NCBI RefSeq assembly: GCF_010726765.1
Contig: NZ_AP022601.1
Coordinates: forward strand, 2,294,001 to 2,358,000
Direction of reading: 5' to 3'
DNA: 64,000 bases
From: Mycobacterium gallinarum
Lineage (GTDB): Bacteria; Actinomycetota; Actinomycetes; Mycobacteriales; Mycobacteriaceae
Under the pieces are notes generated by a model. That model was not told where the DNA came from. It saw nothing but the letters and a program-made list of their open reading frames with translations, and searched no databases. Positions 1-10,511 of the stretch are shown here, piece after piece (the stretch's first letter is position 1; each line of letters opens with the position of its first letter). The position numbers were made by a program, and so were the translations under genes.

Positions 1-897
<897 letters not shown>

Positions 898-899
898 CC

Positions 900-1739
900 C
901 TAAGCCAGCCGGGTGATCTCCACGACGACGTCGAGGTCGGTCGAGCCTTCGCCGGAGTAGATGCCCTTGAGTGGGCTGACATCCGAATAGTCGCGGCCGA
1001 CACCGACACTGATGTACTGCTCGTTGATCTCGGCGTCGTTCGTGGGGTCGTAGTTCCACCAACCACCGGTCCACGCCTGCACCCACGCGTGGCTCTGCCC
1101 GTCGATGGTGTCATCGATCTTGGCCTTCTTGTTCGGATGCAGATACCCGGACACGTAGCGGGCGGGAATTCCCATGCTGCGCAGCAGGATCAGCGTCAGA
1201 TGGGCGAAGTCTTGGCAGACCCCCTTGCCTTCGCGGTGCGCGTCCAGCCCGGACGAATGCACGCCGGTGGTTCCGGGAACGTACTCGAGTTCACTGTGCA
1301 CCCAGTTGGCGGCCGCGACAACGGCCTCACGCGGATCGTGGTCCTTGATGATGCGCTGCCCCACCCGCGCAATTCGCTTGCTCTCCGGTGTGTAGTGCGT
1401 CGGGCCGAGCACTTCGTCGAACCGGTCGATCGCCCCCGCTGACCGCAGATCCTCCCAGCTGACATCCTCTTTCGGCATGGCGCCGCGGTTGGTCTCCACC
1501 ACCGACGACGACGTCACCTCCAGCTCGGTGTGGGGCGCGTGCAGGTCGAACGCCGTAACCGCCGTGCCCCAATAGTCGACGTAGCGGTATGACCTTGTCG
1601 CGGGCACGGTTTCGACACGGTTCAAGATGACGTTTTGCCGGGCGTCCGAGCGTGGAGTCAGCCTGGCCTCGTTGAACGACGCAGTCACCGGTGACTTGTA
1701 GGCGTAGCCGGTGGAATGGACCACTCTCAGCCGCCACAT
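900..1739 (-). CDS. Transglutaminase-like protein (Rv2409c-type)
   Basis: 279 aa protein with an N-terminal beta-rich domain followed by a transglutaminase-like cysteine protease fold. The catalytic triad is visible: Cys175 in GKGVCQDFAH, His217 in GQSHAWVQ and Asp231 in WNYDPTND. It starts at ATG 1739 and overlaps the alpha-E stop by one base, so it is the last gene of a three-gene operon. In other bacteria this family is found beside alpha-E and circularly permuted ATP-grasp proteins, in systems predicted to make or cleave peptide or isopeptide bonds; the substrate is not known. No signal peptide is visible, so it is probably cytoplasmic. Confidence 0.92.
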   Translation of the reverse strand: MWRLRVVHSTGYAYKSPVTASFNEARLTPRSDARQNVILNRVETVPATRSYRYVDYWGTAVTAFDLHAPHTELEVTSSSVVETNRGAMPKEDVSWEDLRSAGAIDRFDEVLGPTHYTPESKRIARVGQRIIKDHDPREAVVAAANWVHSELEYVPGTTGVHSSGLDAHREGKGVCQDFAHLTLILLRSMGIPARYVSGYLHPNKKAKIDDTIDGQSHAWVQAWTGGWWNYDPTNDAEINEQYISVGVGRDYSDVSPLKGIYSGEGSTDLDVVVEITRLA

Positions 1740-2719
1740 CAGACTTCGCCTTCCTCGATGACCAGAGAGCCGTTATGTCCCGCGTCCGTCCATGCGACCC
1801 ACGGGGCGGAGTGGAAGTACTCCAACGCCAACGCTTCCCCGACATCGGCACAGACCTTCTGCAGCCCGGCGAGACGCTCCTCGAGTGAATCCAGGAGCAG
1901 TCCGGGGCGCAGGAACTCCAGCTCGCTGCGCGCGCGGCCCAGCAGCCGTTGGGTTTCCGCGGTCGCACCGACGCGATTGAGGGCGCGGTGGCGCAGTTCG
2001 TCGAGGCTGTGTTCGGCCAGCCGCAGCGAATACATGACCGATCGCGGGAAAAGCCGGTCCAGCAGCATGAACTCGACGACACGGCCCGCATCCAGCACGC
2101 CACGGTAGGTGCGTAGATATGTGTCGTGCGCGCCCGCAGAACGAAGCACCGTCACCCACGCCGGTGAGGACGCACTGTCGCCGACACGGGCCAGCAGCAG
2201 CCGGACGGTCATGTCGACCCGTTCGATCGCGCGGCCCAAGACCATGAAGCGGTAGCCGTCGTCGCGGCTCAACGTCGAATCCGCCAAACCGGCGAACATT
2301 GCCGCGCGGCCCTCGACAAATGACAGAAACTCATGTGGCCCAAGACGTTTCGCTGCGCGCTCACGTTCAGCGAGTGCGTTGTAGGTCGTGTTGAGGCATT
2401 CCCAGATCTCCGTTGAGGTGACCTCGCGAGCACCGCGGGCATTCTCGCGCGCGGCCGAGATGGCCTCGACGATCGAACACGCTCCGTGTGAGTCCCGGCC
2501 GAAGGCGACGATGTCGGTCAACGACCACACGTCCAGCGACTCCTCGGGCGGCTCGATGCCGAGCACGCGCAGCAGAGTCCGTGACGCCTGATCGGGGTCG
2601 ACGCTGGAGTCCTCGAGCAATTGGTGGACCGTCACATCGAGGATTCGGGCGGTGTCGTCGGCCCGCTCGACATAGCGTCCGATCCAATACAGCGATTCAG
2701 CGTTGCGGGCCAACATCAT
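1739..2719 (-). CDS. Alpha-E domain protein (Rv2410c-type)
   Basis: 326 aa, predicted all-helical. It begins [23 protein letters not shown], a start typical of the alpha-E family; arginines and glutamates recur at helical spacing throughout. The family has no proven reaction. It is almost always encoded between a circularly permuted ATP-grasp ligase and a transglutaminase, as here. The ATG at 2719 overlaps the upstream stop in an ATGA arrangement, so the two are probably translationally coupled. A second ATG lies one codon downstream and could equally be used. Confidence 0.9.
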   Translation of the reverse strand: MMLARNAESLYWIGRYVERADDTARILDVTVHQLLEDSSVDPDQASRTLLRVLGIEPPEESLDVWSLTDIVAFGRDSHGACSIVEAISAARENARGAREVTSTEIWECLNTTYNALAERERAAKRLGPHEFLSFVEGRAAMFAGLADSTLSRDDGYRFMVLGRAIERVDMTVRLLLARVGDSASSPAWVTVLRSAGAHDTYLRTYRGVLDAGRVVEFMLLDRLFPRSVMYSLRLAEHSLDELRHRALNRVGATAETQRLLGRARSELEFLRPGLLLDSLEERLAGLQKVCADVGEALALEYFHSAPWVAWTDAGHNGSLVIEEGEV

Positions 2720-4434
2720 TGGCTCCCTTGCGCTTGCTGCTGTTGTTGCTGTTGCTGAGTCTGGGATCCGTTCGTGGCGCCCGTCGGCTGCGACTGCTGT
2801 TGTTGCTGCTGTTGTGAGCTCTCGGAACCGTTGTCGCTCTTCGGCGCCTTCGGCGCCTTGGGCAGCGACCGCACCACTTCGGCCGCGGCGAGCTCACGGT
2901 CGGCGACCGAGGTGCGCGACGCCAGCACCCAGGTGTCCTTGGATCCCCCTCCCTGGCTGGAGTTGACGACCAGCGACCCTTCGGGCAGGGCCACTCGCGT
3001 CAGGCCGCCGGGCAGCACCCAGACATCGTCACCATCGTTGACGGCGAACGGACGCAGGTCGACGTGCCGGGGCGCCAGGCTGTCGCCGATCTGGGTCGGG
3101 ACGGTGGAGAGCTGAACCACCGGCTGCGCGATCCAGCCGCGCGGGTCGCTCCGGATCTTCTTGCTGATCGCAGCGAGTTCCTTCTCCGACGCATCGGGGC
3201 CGAACACGATGCCGTAGCCGCCCGAGCCTTCGACCGGTTTGATGACCAATTCATCCACTCGATCGAGGACTTCCTCACGTTCCTCGTCGAGCCAGCACCG
3301 AAAGGTGTCGACGTTGGCCAGTAGCGGCTTTTCGCCCAGGTAGTACTCGATGATCGTGGGGACGTAGGTGTAGACGAGCTTGTCATCGCCGACGCCGTTG
3401 CCGACTGCGCTGGAGATGACGACGTTGCCCGCCCGCGCGGCATTGAGCAGGCCGGCAACGCCGAGTACCGAGTTGGGATTGAACTGCATCGGGTCGAGGA
3501 AGTCGTCGTCGATGCGCCGGTAGATGACGTCGACCTGGCGCTCGCCCTCGGTGGTGCGCATGTAGACGGTGTTGTCGCGACAGAACAGGTCGCGACCCTC
3601 GACGAGTTCGACGCCCATCTGACGGGCGAGCAGCGAATGTTCGAAGTACGCCGAGTTGTAGACGCCGGGCGTCAGCACGACGACGGTCGGATCGGCCTCG
3701 TTGGAGGCGGCCGCATTGCGCAGTGCCCGCAACAGATGTGACGAGTAGTCGCCGACGGCCCGCACCCGGTGAGTGGCGAACAGATTGGGGAAGACCCGCG
3801 CCATCGTCCGCCGGTTCTCCATCACGTAGGAGACTCCCGACGGTGAGCGCAGGTTGTCCTCGAGCACGCGGAAGGCGCCCTGCGCGTCGCGAACGAGGTC
3901 GATGCCTGCGACGTGGATACGGACGCCGTTGGGCGGGGATATGCCCACCGCCTCACGGTGGAAGTGCTCGCATGAGGTCACCAGCCGGCGCGGAATGACC
4001 CCGTCGCGCAAGATCTCCTGTTCGCCGTAGATGTCGTCGAGATAGGCCTCGAGCGCCTTGACCCGCTGGGTGATCCCCTTCTCGAGCCGAGTCCACTCCG
4101 CCGCCGAAATCACCCGCGGGACGAGATCCAGCGGAAACGGCCGCTCCTGACCGGATAGCGAGAACGTGATGCCCTGGTCGATGAAGGCACGCCCGAGGGC
4201 CTCGGCGCGGGCCGCCAGCTCGGAGGCGTCAGTCGGCTCCAGCTCGGCGAAGATGCCCTTGTAGGGGCCCCGGACGTTGCCCTGGGCGTCGAACATCTCG
4301 TCGAACGCCTTCGAATAGCTGCCCAGGCTGTTGTAGCCCTCGAAAACGCCGTCGTGACGTCGGGGCTTTGTCGAGCGGGTTCGCGACGATCGTGCGGTGT
4401 CGGCGGGAAGTGTTCGAAGACTCACCATTGACAT
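2716..4434 (-). CDS. Circularly permuted ATP-grasp protein with poly-Gln tail (Rv2411c-type)
   Basis: About 572 aa from ATG 4434 (ATG 4428 is equally possible). The frame stays open to 4650, but that would run into rpsT and its promoter, so I reject the long form. Recognisable blocks are [15 protein letters not shown] near the start, [59 protein letters not shown] and [10 protein letters not shown], which mark a circularly permuted ATP-grasp ligase of the type found beside alpha-E proteins. It is expected to activate a carboxylate with ATP and join it to an amine; substrates are unknown. The last roughly 40 residues are unusual: two runs of 7 and 8 glutamines separated by a Ser/Thr/Gly/Asn linker. 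First gene of the operon, divergent from rpsT. Confidence 0.9.
   Translation of the reverse strand: MSMVSLRTLPADTARSSRTRSTKPRRHDGVFEGYNSLGSYSKAFDEMFDAQGNVRGPYKGIFAELEPTDASELAARAEALGRAFIDQGITFSLSGQERPFPLDLVPRVISAAEWTRLEKGITQRVKALEAYLDDIYGEQEILRDGVIPRRLVTSCEHFHREAVGISPPNGVRIHVAGIDLVRDAQGAFRVLEDNLRSPSGVSYVMENRRTMARVFPNLFATHRVRAVGDYSSHLLRALRNAAASNEADPTVVVLTPGVYNSAYFEHSLLARQMGVELVEGRDLFCRDNTVYMRTTEGERQVDVIYRRIDDDFLDPMQFNPNSVLGVAGLLNAARAGNVVISSAVGNGVGDDKLVYTYVPTIIEYYLGEKPLLANVDTFRCWLDEEREEVLDRVDELVIKPVEGSGGYGIVFGPDASEKELAAISKKIRSDPRGWIAQPVVQLSTVPTQIGDSLAPRHVDLRPFAVNDGDDVWVLPGGLTRVALPEGSLVVNSSQGGGSKDTWVLASRTSVADRELAAAEVVRSLPKAPKAPKSDNGSESSQQQQQQQSQPTGATNGSQTQQQQQQQQAQGSQ
2720..2822 (+). repeat. CAG/CAA-type codon repeats encoding poly-Gln tail
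   Basis: On the plus strand this stretch is rich in ctg and ttg triplets. Read on the minus strand it gives two uninterrupted glutamine runs (7 and 8 residues) plus scattered Gln at the C-terminus of the ATP-grasp protein. It is a simple-sequence repeat inside a coding region and could vary in length between strains. Confidence 0.8.
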
Positions 4435-4476
4435 GCTGCACCAAGTGCGGCGTTTCGGCAGGCCAGCGACGTCACT

Positions 4477-4506
4477 TTGGGCATTTACCCACTGCGCTGG
4501 TAATCT
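4477..4506 (+). promoter_or_regulatory. Candidate rpsT promoter
   Basis: TTGGGC at 4477-4482 and TAATCT at 4501-4506 are separated by 18 bases, a reasonable SigA-type -35/-10 pair. It lies about 80 bases before the rpsT start codon in the 150-base divergent region shared with the ATP-grasp gene. Inferred from sequence only. Confidence 0.4.
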
Positions 4507-4585
4507 GAACCCTCGCTGCCCGCAGGTCGGGGGCCCAATAACGTCTTTGCATTCAACCAACCTGGATTTACGAAGGAAAACACGC

Positions 4586-4846
4586 GTGGCCAACATCAAG
4601 TCGCAGGAAAAGCGCATCAAGACCAACGAGCGCCGCAGACTGCGCAACAAGTCGGTGAAGTCGTCTCTTCACACGGCTGTCCGCGGATTCCGGGAGGCCG
4701 TCGAGGCCGGGGACAAGGACAAGGCCAACGAGTTGCTGCTGAAGACCAGCCGTCAGCTCGACAAGGCCGCCAGCAAAGGCGTGATCCACAAGAACCAGGC
4801 GGCCAACCGCAAGTCCGCGCTGTCGCGCGCGTTCAACAAGATCTGA
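4586..4846 (+). CDS. rpsT: 30S ribosomal protein S20
   Basis: 86 aa, lysine/arginine-rich, matching S20: [18 protein letters not shown] at the start, then [34 protein letters not shown] and [11 protein letters not shown] at the end. It binds 16S rRNA early in 30S assembly. I chose the GTG at 4586 because aaggaaaa (4574-4581) sits just before it and the S20 alignment begins there; the frame extends upstream to 4397 but that part has no S20 similarity. Single gene, converging on holA. Confidence 0.97.
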   Translation: MANIKSQEKRIKTNERRRLRNKSVKSSLHTAVRGFREAVEAGDKDKANELLLKTSRQLDKAASKGVIHKNQAANRKSALSRAFNKI

Positions 4847-4881
4847 TTCCGCCCGTCCGCTTCAGTCTGAACTTCGGACAA

Positions 4882-5844
4882 CTAGTCCGCGACGAGCTCG
4901 GCGACCTTTCGCACCGCTGACTCCAACGCGTAGTCGGCGTCCGCTGCGGCTCCCTTCACGTCGGCGTTCAACGCCGCGACGAGCCGCATCGCCTCCGCGA
5001 CCGAGGCGCGCGACCACCGTCTCGCCTGCTTCTGCGCCTTCTGCACCCGCCACGGCGGCATGCCCAGCTCCGATGCCAGCCGGTAGGGATCGCCGGACAG
5101 CGGCGCCACCCGGGCGATCGTGTGGACGGCCTCGGCCAGTGCGTCGGCCAACACCACCTGGGGCTCGCCGGCCAGCATCGCCCAGCGCAGCGCCTCGGCG
5201 GCGCCCGCGACGTCGCCGACGACCGCCTTATCCGCGATGTCGAAGCCCTTCACCTCGGCCTTTCCCGAGTGGTATCGACGAACGGCCGCGGCGTCGACCT
5301 CGCCGTCGGTGTCGGCCACCAACTGCGAGCACACCGAGGCCAGGTCGCGGATGTCGGAGCCGACGGCGTCCAGCAGCGCTGTCACGGTGTCGTCGCTGAC
5401 TTTGACCTTCAGTGAGCGGAACTCGCGCCGCACAAAGTCGGCACGCTCGGCGAATTTCGTGATCTTGGCGCATGGATGGACCTGTGCGCCAAGGCCTTTG
5501 AGCTTGTCCGCCAGCGCCTTGGCGCGGCCACCACCGGAGTGCACCACGATCAACTCGGTTCCTGACGGCAGGTCGGCGGCGACTTCGGAGATGAGCGCGA
5601 CCGCGTCCTTGCCCGCCTCGGCTGCGGACTCCAGCACCACGACCCGCTCCTCGGCGAACAACGACGGGCTCAGTAGCTCGGCGAGCTCGCTGGTGCTGAC
5701 CTCACCGGCGCGCAACCGGTCCACGGGGACGTCCTCGGTGCCCGCCCGCTTGCGGGCACTTTTGAGCACCGCGGTTATCGCCCGTTCGACCAGCAGCTCT
5801 TCGTCTCCGAGCACCAGGTGCAAGCGTGCAGCATCGTCACTCAC
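4882..5844 (-). CDS. holA: DNA polymerase III subunit delta
   Basis: 320 aa clamp-loader subunit that opens the beta sliding clamp. The N-terminal region has [14 protein letters not shown], and the rest follows HolA organisation with an AAA+-like domain ([19 protein letters not shown]) and a helical C-terminal domain ([34 protein letters not shown]). The GTG start overlaps the comEC stop (GTGA at 5841-5844). This comEA-comEC-holA order is conserved in mycobacteria (Rv2415c-Rv2413c). Expected in the cytoplasm at the replisome. Confidence 0.95.
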   Translation of the reverse strand: MSDDAARLHLVLGDEELLVERAITAVLKSARKRAGTEDVPVDRLRAGEVSTSELAELLSPSLFAEERVVVLESAAEAGKDAVALISEVAADLPSGTELIVVHSGGGRAKALADKLKGLGAQVHPCAKITKFAERADFVRREFRSLKVKVSDDTVTALLDAVGSDIRDLASVCSQLVADTDGEVDAAAVRRYHSGKAEVKGFDIADKAVVGDVAGAAEALRWAMLAGEPQVVLADALAEAVHTIARVAPLSGDPYRLASELGMPPWRVQKAQKQARRWSRASVAEAMRLVAALNADVKGAAADADYALESAVRKVAELVAD

Positions 5845-7385
5845 CCGACGATCGTGTCATGGCCACCCGACAGACCCGCCACCGTCCACGCCAGCCCGAC
5901 GACGAGCGCCACACATACGCCCATGCGGGTCCAGCGCCGGCGCCACAGCACCACGACCGCGCCTCCCGCCGCAGCGACGACGACGACACCCAGCAGCCCT
6001 GACGGCACGGCGATCGACGCGCCCGGAACACGTGCCGACCAGTGCGCAACGCGAAGCAACCACCACAGTTCGGGTCCGGTGAACCTGATCAGCAGATCCG
6101 CTCCCGCAGGCCAGACCGGGCACACGGCCGCGGCGGCGGTGCCGACGACGGTGATCGGCGGAATGACCACGGCGACAGCCAAATTGGCGGCCACCGACAT
6201 TACGCTGAGGGTGCCCGATATCCCCGCGATGAGAGGTGCGGTGACGAGTTGGGCGGCGACAGCGACGCACACCGCGTCGGCGAGCGGCTTGGGCCAGCCA
6301 CGCCCGACCAGGCGCCGCGACCACGCAGGGGCGATGACCACCAACGCCGCGGTCGCCGACACCGACAGGGCGAACCCCAGGTCGACAGCGAGTTCGGGCG
6401 AGGCGATCATCAGCACCAGAACCGTCGCCGACAGTGCTGGAATCGCCTGCCGACGGCGGTGCGACACCAACGCCAACAGCGTGACCGCGCCCATGACCGC
6501 GGCGCGCAACACACTCGCCGAGGGCTGCACCACGACGACGAAACCAAGCAGCGCGAACGCCGCGAGCACTACCGCCATCCGTGGTCCGACGACACCGGCA
6601 CTCAACAGCACCGCCCCGCACACGATGGTCACATTGGCGCCGGACACCGCGGTCAGGTGCGTCAGGCCCGATGCCCGGAACTCCTCGGTCGTCTTCGGCG
6701 ACAGCGTCGAGGTGTCGCCGAGGACCAGCGCAGGCAACATCGCCGCCTGATCTGCGGGCAGGGCGCCGCGCGCCGCCTCGGCGAAGCCCGCGCGGACGTC
6801 ATGTGCGGCGCGCAGCACGGTTGCCGCCTCACCCAACGTCGGCGTACCTGTCGCCGACAGCACGGCGACCGTCAAATCGTTGCGCGTCGGTCGGCCGATC
6901 TGGGCGCGGAATGCGACGGGTCGGCCCGCAGTCAGCTCCGAAAAGGCAGCGGCCGAGGCGAATACAACCAGCCTTCCGCTCACCTCGCGACCGTCGAGTT
7001 CCTGAAACGTCGCGCGGAACATCACCCGGTTGCCGCCCAGTTCGCGAGGGCTTTCCACCGGTGTGACGAGGACGGAGGCGACCGTGCCGTACCGCTGGGA
7101 GACCGGATGCTGCCCCATCGCGTCGACGCGAAGTCCGATCGCGATGGCGAACGCTGCACCGACCACCGCGACGGCGAGCACCCCTGCACCGAAGGTGCGA
7201 TCATCGCCGCCGCGGCCACGGCCCCACCACCCCGCCGCTGCGGTCCCCGCGACCGCAACCGTCGACATGGCGATCACACCTGTTGTGGGCCAGAGGATTC
7301 CGGCAGCTGTCACCGACCAGGCGGTCAGCGCCGCCGGTACCAGGCGCAGGTCGAGCCTCGTGACGCCCGGGTCCATCGTGGTCAC
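5841..7385 (-). CDS. comEC: ComEC/Rec2 family DNA-transport membrane protein
   Basis: 514 aa polytopic membrane protein. After two or three N-terminal membrane segments ([17 protein letters not shown] and neighbours) comes a soluble OB-like region, then the competence core [20 protein letters not shown] followed by many hydrophobic helices including [14 protein letters not shown]. ComEC forms the channel for single-stranded DNA in naturally transformable bacteria. The C-terminal metallo-beta-lactamase domain of Bacillus ComEC is absent and the protein stops after the last helices, which I believe is usual for mycobacterial homologues rather than a truncation. GTG start overlapping the comEA stop (GTGA); an ATG three codons later is possible. 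Confidence 0.93.
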   Translation of the reverse strand: MTTMDPGVTRLDLRLVPAALTAWSVTAAGILWPTTGVIAMSTVAVAGTAAAGWWGRGRGGDDRTFGAGVLAVAVVGAAFAIAIGLRVDAMGQHPVSQRYGTVASVLVTPVESPRELGGNRVMFRATFQELDGREVSGRLVVFASAAAFSELTAGRPVAFRAQIGRPTRNDLTVAVLSATGTPTLGEAATVLRAAHDVRAGFAEAARGALPADQAAMLPALVLGDTSTLSPKTTEEFRASGLTHLTAVSGANVTIVCGAVLLSAGVVGPRMAVVLAAFALLGFVVVVQPSASVLRAAVMGAVTLLALVSHRRRQAIPALSATVLVLMIASPELAVDLGFALSVSATAALVVIAPAWSRRLVGRGWPKPLADAVCVAVAAQLVTAPLIAGISGTLSVMSVAANLAVAVVIPPITVVGTAAAAVCPVWPAGADLLIRFTGPELWWLLRVAHWSARVPGASIAVPSGLLGVVVVAAAGGAVVVLWRRRWTRMGVCVALVVGLAWTVAGLSGGHDTIVG

Positions 7386-8206
7386 ACATGGACGCGATCG
7401 CGCAGCTTTTCCAGCCGCGCAGGCCCGATGCCGTCGACGTCGCCGAGTTGGTCGACGCTACTGAAGCGTCCGTTGGCGTCACGCCACGCGACGATCGCTG
7501 CCGCGGTCACCGGACCGATCCCCGGCAGGCCGTCGAGCTGCTCGACGGTTGCGCTGTTGAGGTCCACCAGACCGTCCGGCGCTGCGGGATCGCCGGGAAT
7601 CGAAGGCACCTCCGATGACGCGGCCGGGGCCGCTCCCGGGCTGATGGAGCTGCCCATCGTCGCCGGCTCCCCCGGTACCGGAGCGATGCCGACGACGATC
7701 TGCTCGCCGTCTGCGACTCGTCGTGCCATGTTCAGTTCCAACAGATCCGCGCCGTCGAGCGCGCCGCCAGCGGCAGCGAGCGCATCGGCGATCCGAGCCC
7801 CCGGGTCCAGCGTCACCAGGCCAGGCTTACCGACAAGGCCGACCACGCTCACCACGACGGGTGTATCGGGTGCGGGCGCACCAGCGGATGGGGTCGGACT
7901 CGCCGACGAAACCATCTGCACCGGCGGCAGTTTCGCCGAAGTCACCGGCGGCGAGTCGTCGCGCGCCAGCGTGAACAGTGTGACCAGAACCGCGATGACA
8001 CCCACGACACCCAATGCGATGACCCCCGCCCTGCCCGGATCTGCTCGCACGGCCGCCAGCCAACTCGGCGTTCCGCCGGCATTGGAGTCGGGTAACCACC
8101 GCGACAACAACGTGTCGGGCCGGGGCTCGCTGTCGGCATCGGTATCGGGCTCACTCTCTGCGCCGAGACGGCGATGCAGACGCTCGGCGGGCAATTCCGT
8201 TCGCAT
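7382..8206 (-). CDS. comEA: ComEA family DNA-binding protein
   Basis: 274 aa from ATG 8206; the frame is open to 8440 but upstream residues show no family similarity and would enter the spacer of the next gene. Layout: a short charged cytoplasmic N-terminus, one membrane anchor (VIALGVVGVIAVLVTLFTLA, about residues 67-86), a Pro/Ala linker, an SLBB-type domain (VVSVVGLVGKPGLVTL onward) and a C-terminal helix-hairpin-helix pair (VDLNSATVEQLDGLPGIG, then DVDGIGPARLEKLRDRV). In competent bacteria it captures duplex DNA outside the membrane and hands it to ComEC. First gene of comEA-comEC-holA. Last gene on this side before the catabolic island. Confidence 0.94.
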   Translation of the reverse strand: MRTELPAERLHRRLGAESEPDTDADSEPRPDTLLSRWLPDSNAGGTPSWLAAVRADPGRAGVIALGVVGVIAVLVTLFTLARDDSPPVTSAKLPPVQMVSSASPTPSAGAPAPDTPVVVSVVGLVGKPGLVTLDPGARIADALAAAGGALDGADLLELNMARRVADGEQIVVGIAPVPGEPATMGSSISPGAAPAASSEVPSIPGDPAAPDGLVDLNSATVEQLDGLPGIGPVTAAAIVAWRDANGRFSSVDQLGDVDGIGPARLEKLRDRVHV

Positions 8207-8364
8207 GAGCCGAAAGTAGGCCCGACGTCGGACCGCACTTGCCGCGAACAGGGACACGCGACGCGCGCTGGGGATCAAATGACGGTTGTGGATAGGTGCG
8301 TTGTCTAGGGTTGATGTCCGGTGTCCGCATCGATGAGTCTCACCGCGGCACGAGGGGGTGCAAT

Positions 8365-9096
8365 ATGGATCGTCGAACCCCGATGACGGCCGGTATTGCG
8401 TTCGCGGTGCTGTACGCCGTTGCACTGGTGCTGGCGCCAAGATTTCCCGGCATCGACAAGCCGGGCTCGGCGATCGTCGCGCATGTCAATGAGCACTCGG
8501 GGGCGATGCGCGCACAGGCACTGCTGCTCGCATTCGGGTCTCTGGCGCTGGTGGCGCTACTCGGGTATGCGCGTGAGCGGTTGTCAGGCCCGGCCGGCTA
8601 CGTTTTCACCGTCGGTGCCGCGGCGTTGCTGGCGCAGGTGTTCATCGCCACGTGGTTCGCCGCGGGTTTGGCACTGCACCCCGAACAGCTCGGCTCGGCG
8701 ACCGCACGGACGATCATCGACATCGTGACCATGTCGGCTCCGATGCTGACGATCACGAACCTCATGATGGCTGTACCGATTCTGTTGGCCGCCAATGCCG
8801 GTCAGTTCCCTCGCTGGCTTGGGATCGTCGCCGCCGTGTTCGCGGTGGAGCAGCTGATCGAGACGATCACGATCATCGGTCCCCCCGGCAGCTTCATCTC
8901 GCCCGGCGGCCCGATGAACACCTATCTCGGCGCACCGCTGCTCATCCTGTTCTTCTTGGCGCTCGGCGCCGCGTTGTCTGCGGAGCCGCAACGCGACAAG
9001 CGGCCCGCCACCGCCGACGCCCCCGACGCGAGGGACCCGGCGACCGAACCGGACTCGGCCGAGGAATTGAAACCCGTCGAAGAAACCGTTGAATGA
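8365..9096 (+). CDS. Hypothetical multi-pass membrane protein
   Basis: 243 aa with about six hydrophobic segments: AFAVLYAVALVLAP, LLLAFGSLALVALLGYA, YVFTVGAAALLAQVFI, LTITNLMMAVPILLAA, LGIVAAVFAVEQLIETITI and LGAPLLILFFLALGAAL. A charged acidic tail of about 45 residues follows (rich in Asp, Glu, Pro). I chose ATG 8365 because cgaggggg lies just before it and the first membrane helix starts within a few residues. I do not recognise the family; it may be a general actinobacterial membrane protein. It stands alone, facing away from comEA. Confidence 0.8.
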   Translation: MDRRTPMTAGIAFAVLYAVALVLAPRFPGIDKPGSAIVAHVNEHSGAMRAQALLLAFGSLALVALLGYARERLSGPAGYVFTVGAAALLAQVFIATWFAAGLALHPEQLGSATARTIIDIVTMSAPMLTITNLMMAVPILLAANAGQFPRWLGIVAAVFAVEQLIETITIIGPPGSFISPGGPMNTYLGAPLLILFFLALGAALSAEPQRDKRPATADAPDARDPATEPDSAEELKPVEETVE

Positions 9097-9124
9097 TCGG
9101 AACTCTTCGCGCCGATGTGCCGCA

Positions 9125-9526
9125 CTAGTCGCCGAGGGCGGCGAGCATGGATATCCGCAGGCCGTCATCGATATTGGTTATGACGTAAGTAATTGTCGGG
9201 CAGTCGATTTCATCGCCCTGGTCGTCGTATCGCGACAGGCTGGCGCGAAACAGCGCTGACGTCGCGTTGAGACCGATGACCTCGGACTGAAGCAGCCGGG
9301 TCCCGCTGTACCGCAGGGCCCGCAACCCGTCGACCTGGCCCTGGATGACCGTCGCGACCTCGCTGTCCGTCGTGAGCCCTGTGACGCCGTCGTCGCTGGT
9401 GATGATCAGCGGTACCGCGTAGCAGGCCAGTAGCGTGGCGATCTCCCGCTCGCCGCGCACGCATGCCGCGAAGGCCTCGAAGTATTCGGCAAGGAAGTGG
9501 CTGACCGTTTTCGCGTCCACGGGCAT
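9125..9526 (-). CDS. NTF2/SnoaL-like fold protein
   Basis: 133 aa from ATG 9526 (an in-frame ATG at 9535 is also possible; aaggag lies only two bases before that one, so the downstream start is favoured). It has the length and pattern of a single-domain NTF2-like protein: an N-terminal helix pair (VSHFLAEYFEAFAACVRGER), then alternating strands ending TITYVITNIDDGLRISMLAALGD. Such proteins are often cyclases, isomerases or binding partners; ketosteroid isomerase belongs to this fold, but no catalytic Tyr/Asp set can be assigned with certainty. It is divergent from the C-C hydrolase gene across about 120 bases and probably shares regulation with it. Confidence 0.75.
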   Translation of the reverse strand: MPVDAKTVSHFLAEYFEAFAACVRGEREIATLLACYAVPLIITSDDGVTGLTTDSEVATVIQGQVDGLRALRYSGTRLLQSEVIGLNATSALFRASLSRYDDQGDEIDCPTITYVITNIDDGLRISMLAALGD

Positions 9527-9650
9527 GGCGATCATGACTCCTTTCCGGACCGGCCGTGCTCATGGCCCGTTCACCGGGACGGCGGCCGCGACGCCGTATG
9601 TCACGATGCCAGTCTGAGGTATTGCCCAATTGTCGGCGACGGGATCGGTG

Positions 9651-10508
9651 ATGACAGCGGAATTGACCTATGACGACACGCTTCGCGAGATGCCCACCGA
9701 GGCGGGCGTTCTTCGCTACCACGAAGCGGGTGATGGTCCTCCCCTGGTGCTCTTGCACGGGTCCGGTCCCGGGGTGACGGGCTGGCGCAATTTCCGCGGC
9801 ATCCTGGGCACATTCGCCGAGCGCTTTCGCTGCCTCGTGCTGGAGTTCCCCGGCTTCGGCGTGAGCGACGACTTCGGTGGCCACCCGATGCTCACCGCAT
9901 TCGGCGCCGTGGGCACGTTCATCGACGCGCTGGGACTCGACTCCGTCGACATCATCGGCAACTCGATGGGTGGCGCCGTCGGCATCAACTACGCGACCCA
10001 TCAGCCGGCGAAGGTGCGGCGCCTCGTCACCATCGGCGGGATCGGCACCAACATCTTCTCGCCGGGCCCCAGTGAGGGCATCCGGCTGTTGCAGGAATTC
10101 ACCGAGAACCCGACGCGGCAGCGACTGGTCGACTGGTTGCACTCGATGGTGTACGACCCGGCACTGGTGACCGAGCAACTGATCGAGGAACGGTGGGCGC
10201 TGGCGACAGACCCACCGACGCTGGAAAGCGCCCGCCGCATGTACGGCAAGGCGGCGTTCACGCAGATGATGGCGGCGATGCGGGCATCGGATGCTCCACT
10301 GCCCTGGGCGACGATGCACAAGGTGGCCGCTCCGACGCTGCTGACGTGGGGCCGCGACGATCGGGTGAGCCCGTTGGACATGGCCCTGATCCCGATGCGC
10401 ACCATTCCCAACGCAGAGCTGCACGTGTTCCCGAACTGCGGACACTGGGCGATGATCGAGGCCAAGGACGCGTTCGAAAGCGCGGTGCTGGCGTTCCTGA
10501 CCCGCTGA
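9651..10508 (+). CDS. HsaD-like meta-cleavage product (C-C bond) hydrolase
   Basis: 285 aa alpha/beta hydrolase closely resembling HsaD/BphD/MhpC, which hydrolyse the carbon-carbon bond of ring-fission products. Visible landmarks: oxyanion loop HGSGPG (residues 36-41), nucleophile elbow GNSMGG with Ser105, acid GRDDRVSP (Asp237) and His265 in CGHWAMIE. The segments FSPGPSEGIRLL, MVYDPALVTEQLIEERWALA and LDMALIPMRTIPNAELHVF correspond in order and spacing to HsaD. The ATG at 9651 gives the usual length; an upstream TTG at 9630 is less likely. Its HsaA- and HsaC-like partners are 4-6 kb away at 14249 and 15431. It converges on the SDR at 10512 with a 3-base gap. Confidence 0.9.
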   Translation: MTAELTYDDTLREMPTEAGVLRYHEAGDGPPLVLLHGSGPGVTGWRNFRGILGTFAERFRCLVLEFPGFGVSDDFGGHPMLTAFGAVGTFIDALGLDSVDIIGNSMGGAVGINYATHQPAKVRRLVTIGGIGTNIFSPGPSEGIRLLQEFTENPTRQRLVDWLHSMVYDPALVTEQLIEERWALATDPPTLESARRMYGKAAFTQMMAAMRASDAPLPWATMHKVAAPTLLTWGRDDRVSPLDMALIPMRTIPNAELHVFPNCGHWAMIEAKDAFESAVLAFLTR

Positions 10509-10511
10509 GAC

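Noticed and set aside
4435..4650. Extended N-terminus for the ATP-grasp gene
   Set aside because: Would overlap the rpsT start and promoter and shows no family similarity.
5841..7385. ComEC as a truncated gene because the beta-lactamase domain is absent
   Set aside because: Operon overlaps are intact, and I believe mycobacterial ComEC proteins normally lack this domain.
6042..8219. Plus-strand frame of 725 codons over comEC/comEA
   Set aside because: Antisense to two conserved genes, Arg/His/Gln-rich without domains.
9210..10445. Minus-strand frame of 411 codons across the NTF2 gene and C-C hydrolase
   Set aside because: Overlaps the HsaD-like gene antisense; Arg/His-rich, no motif.
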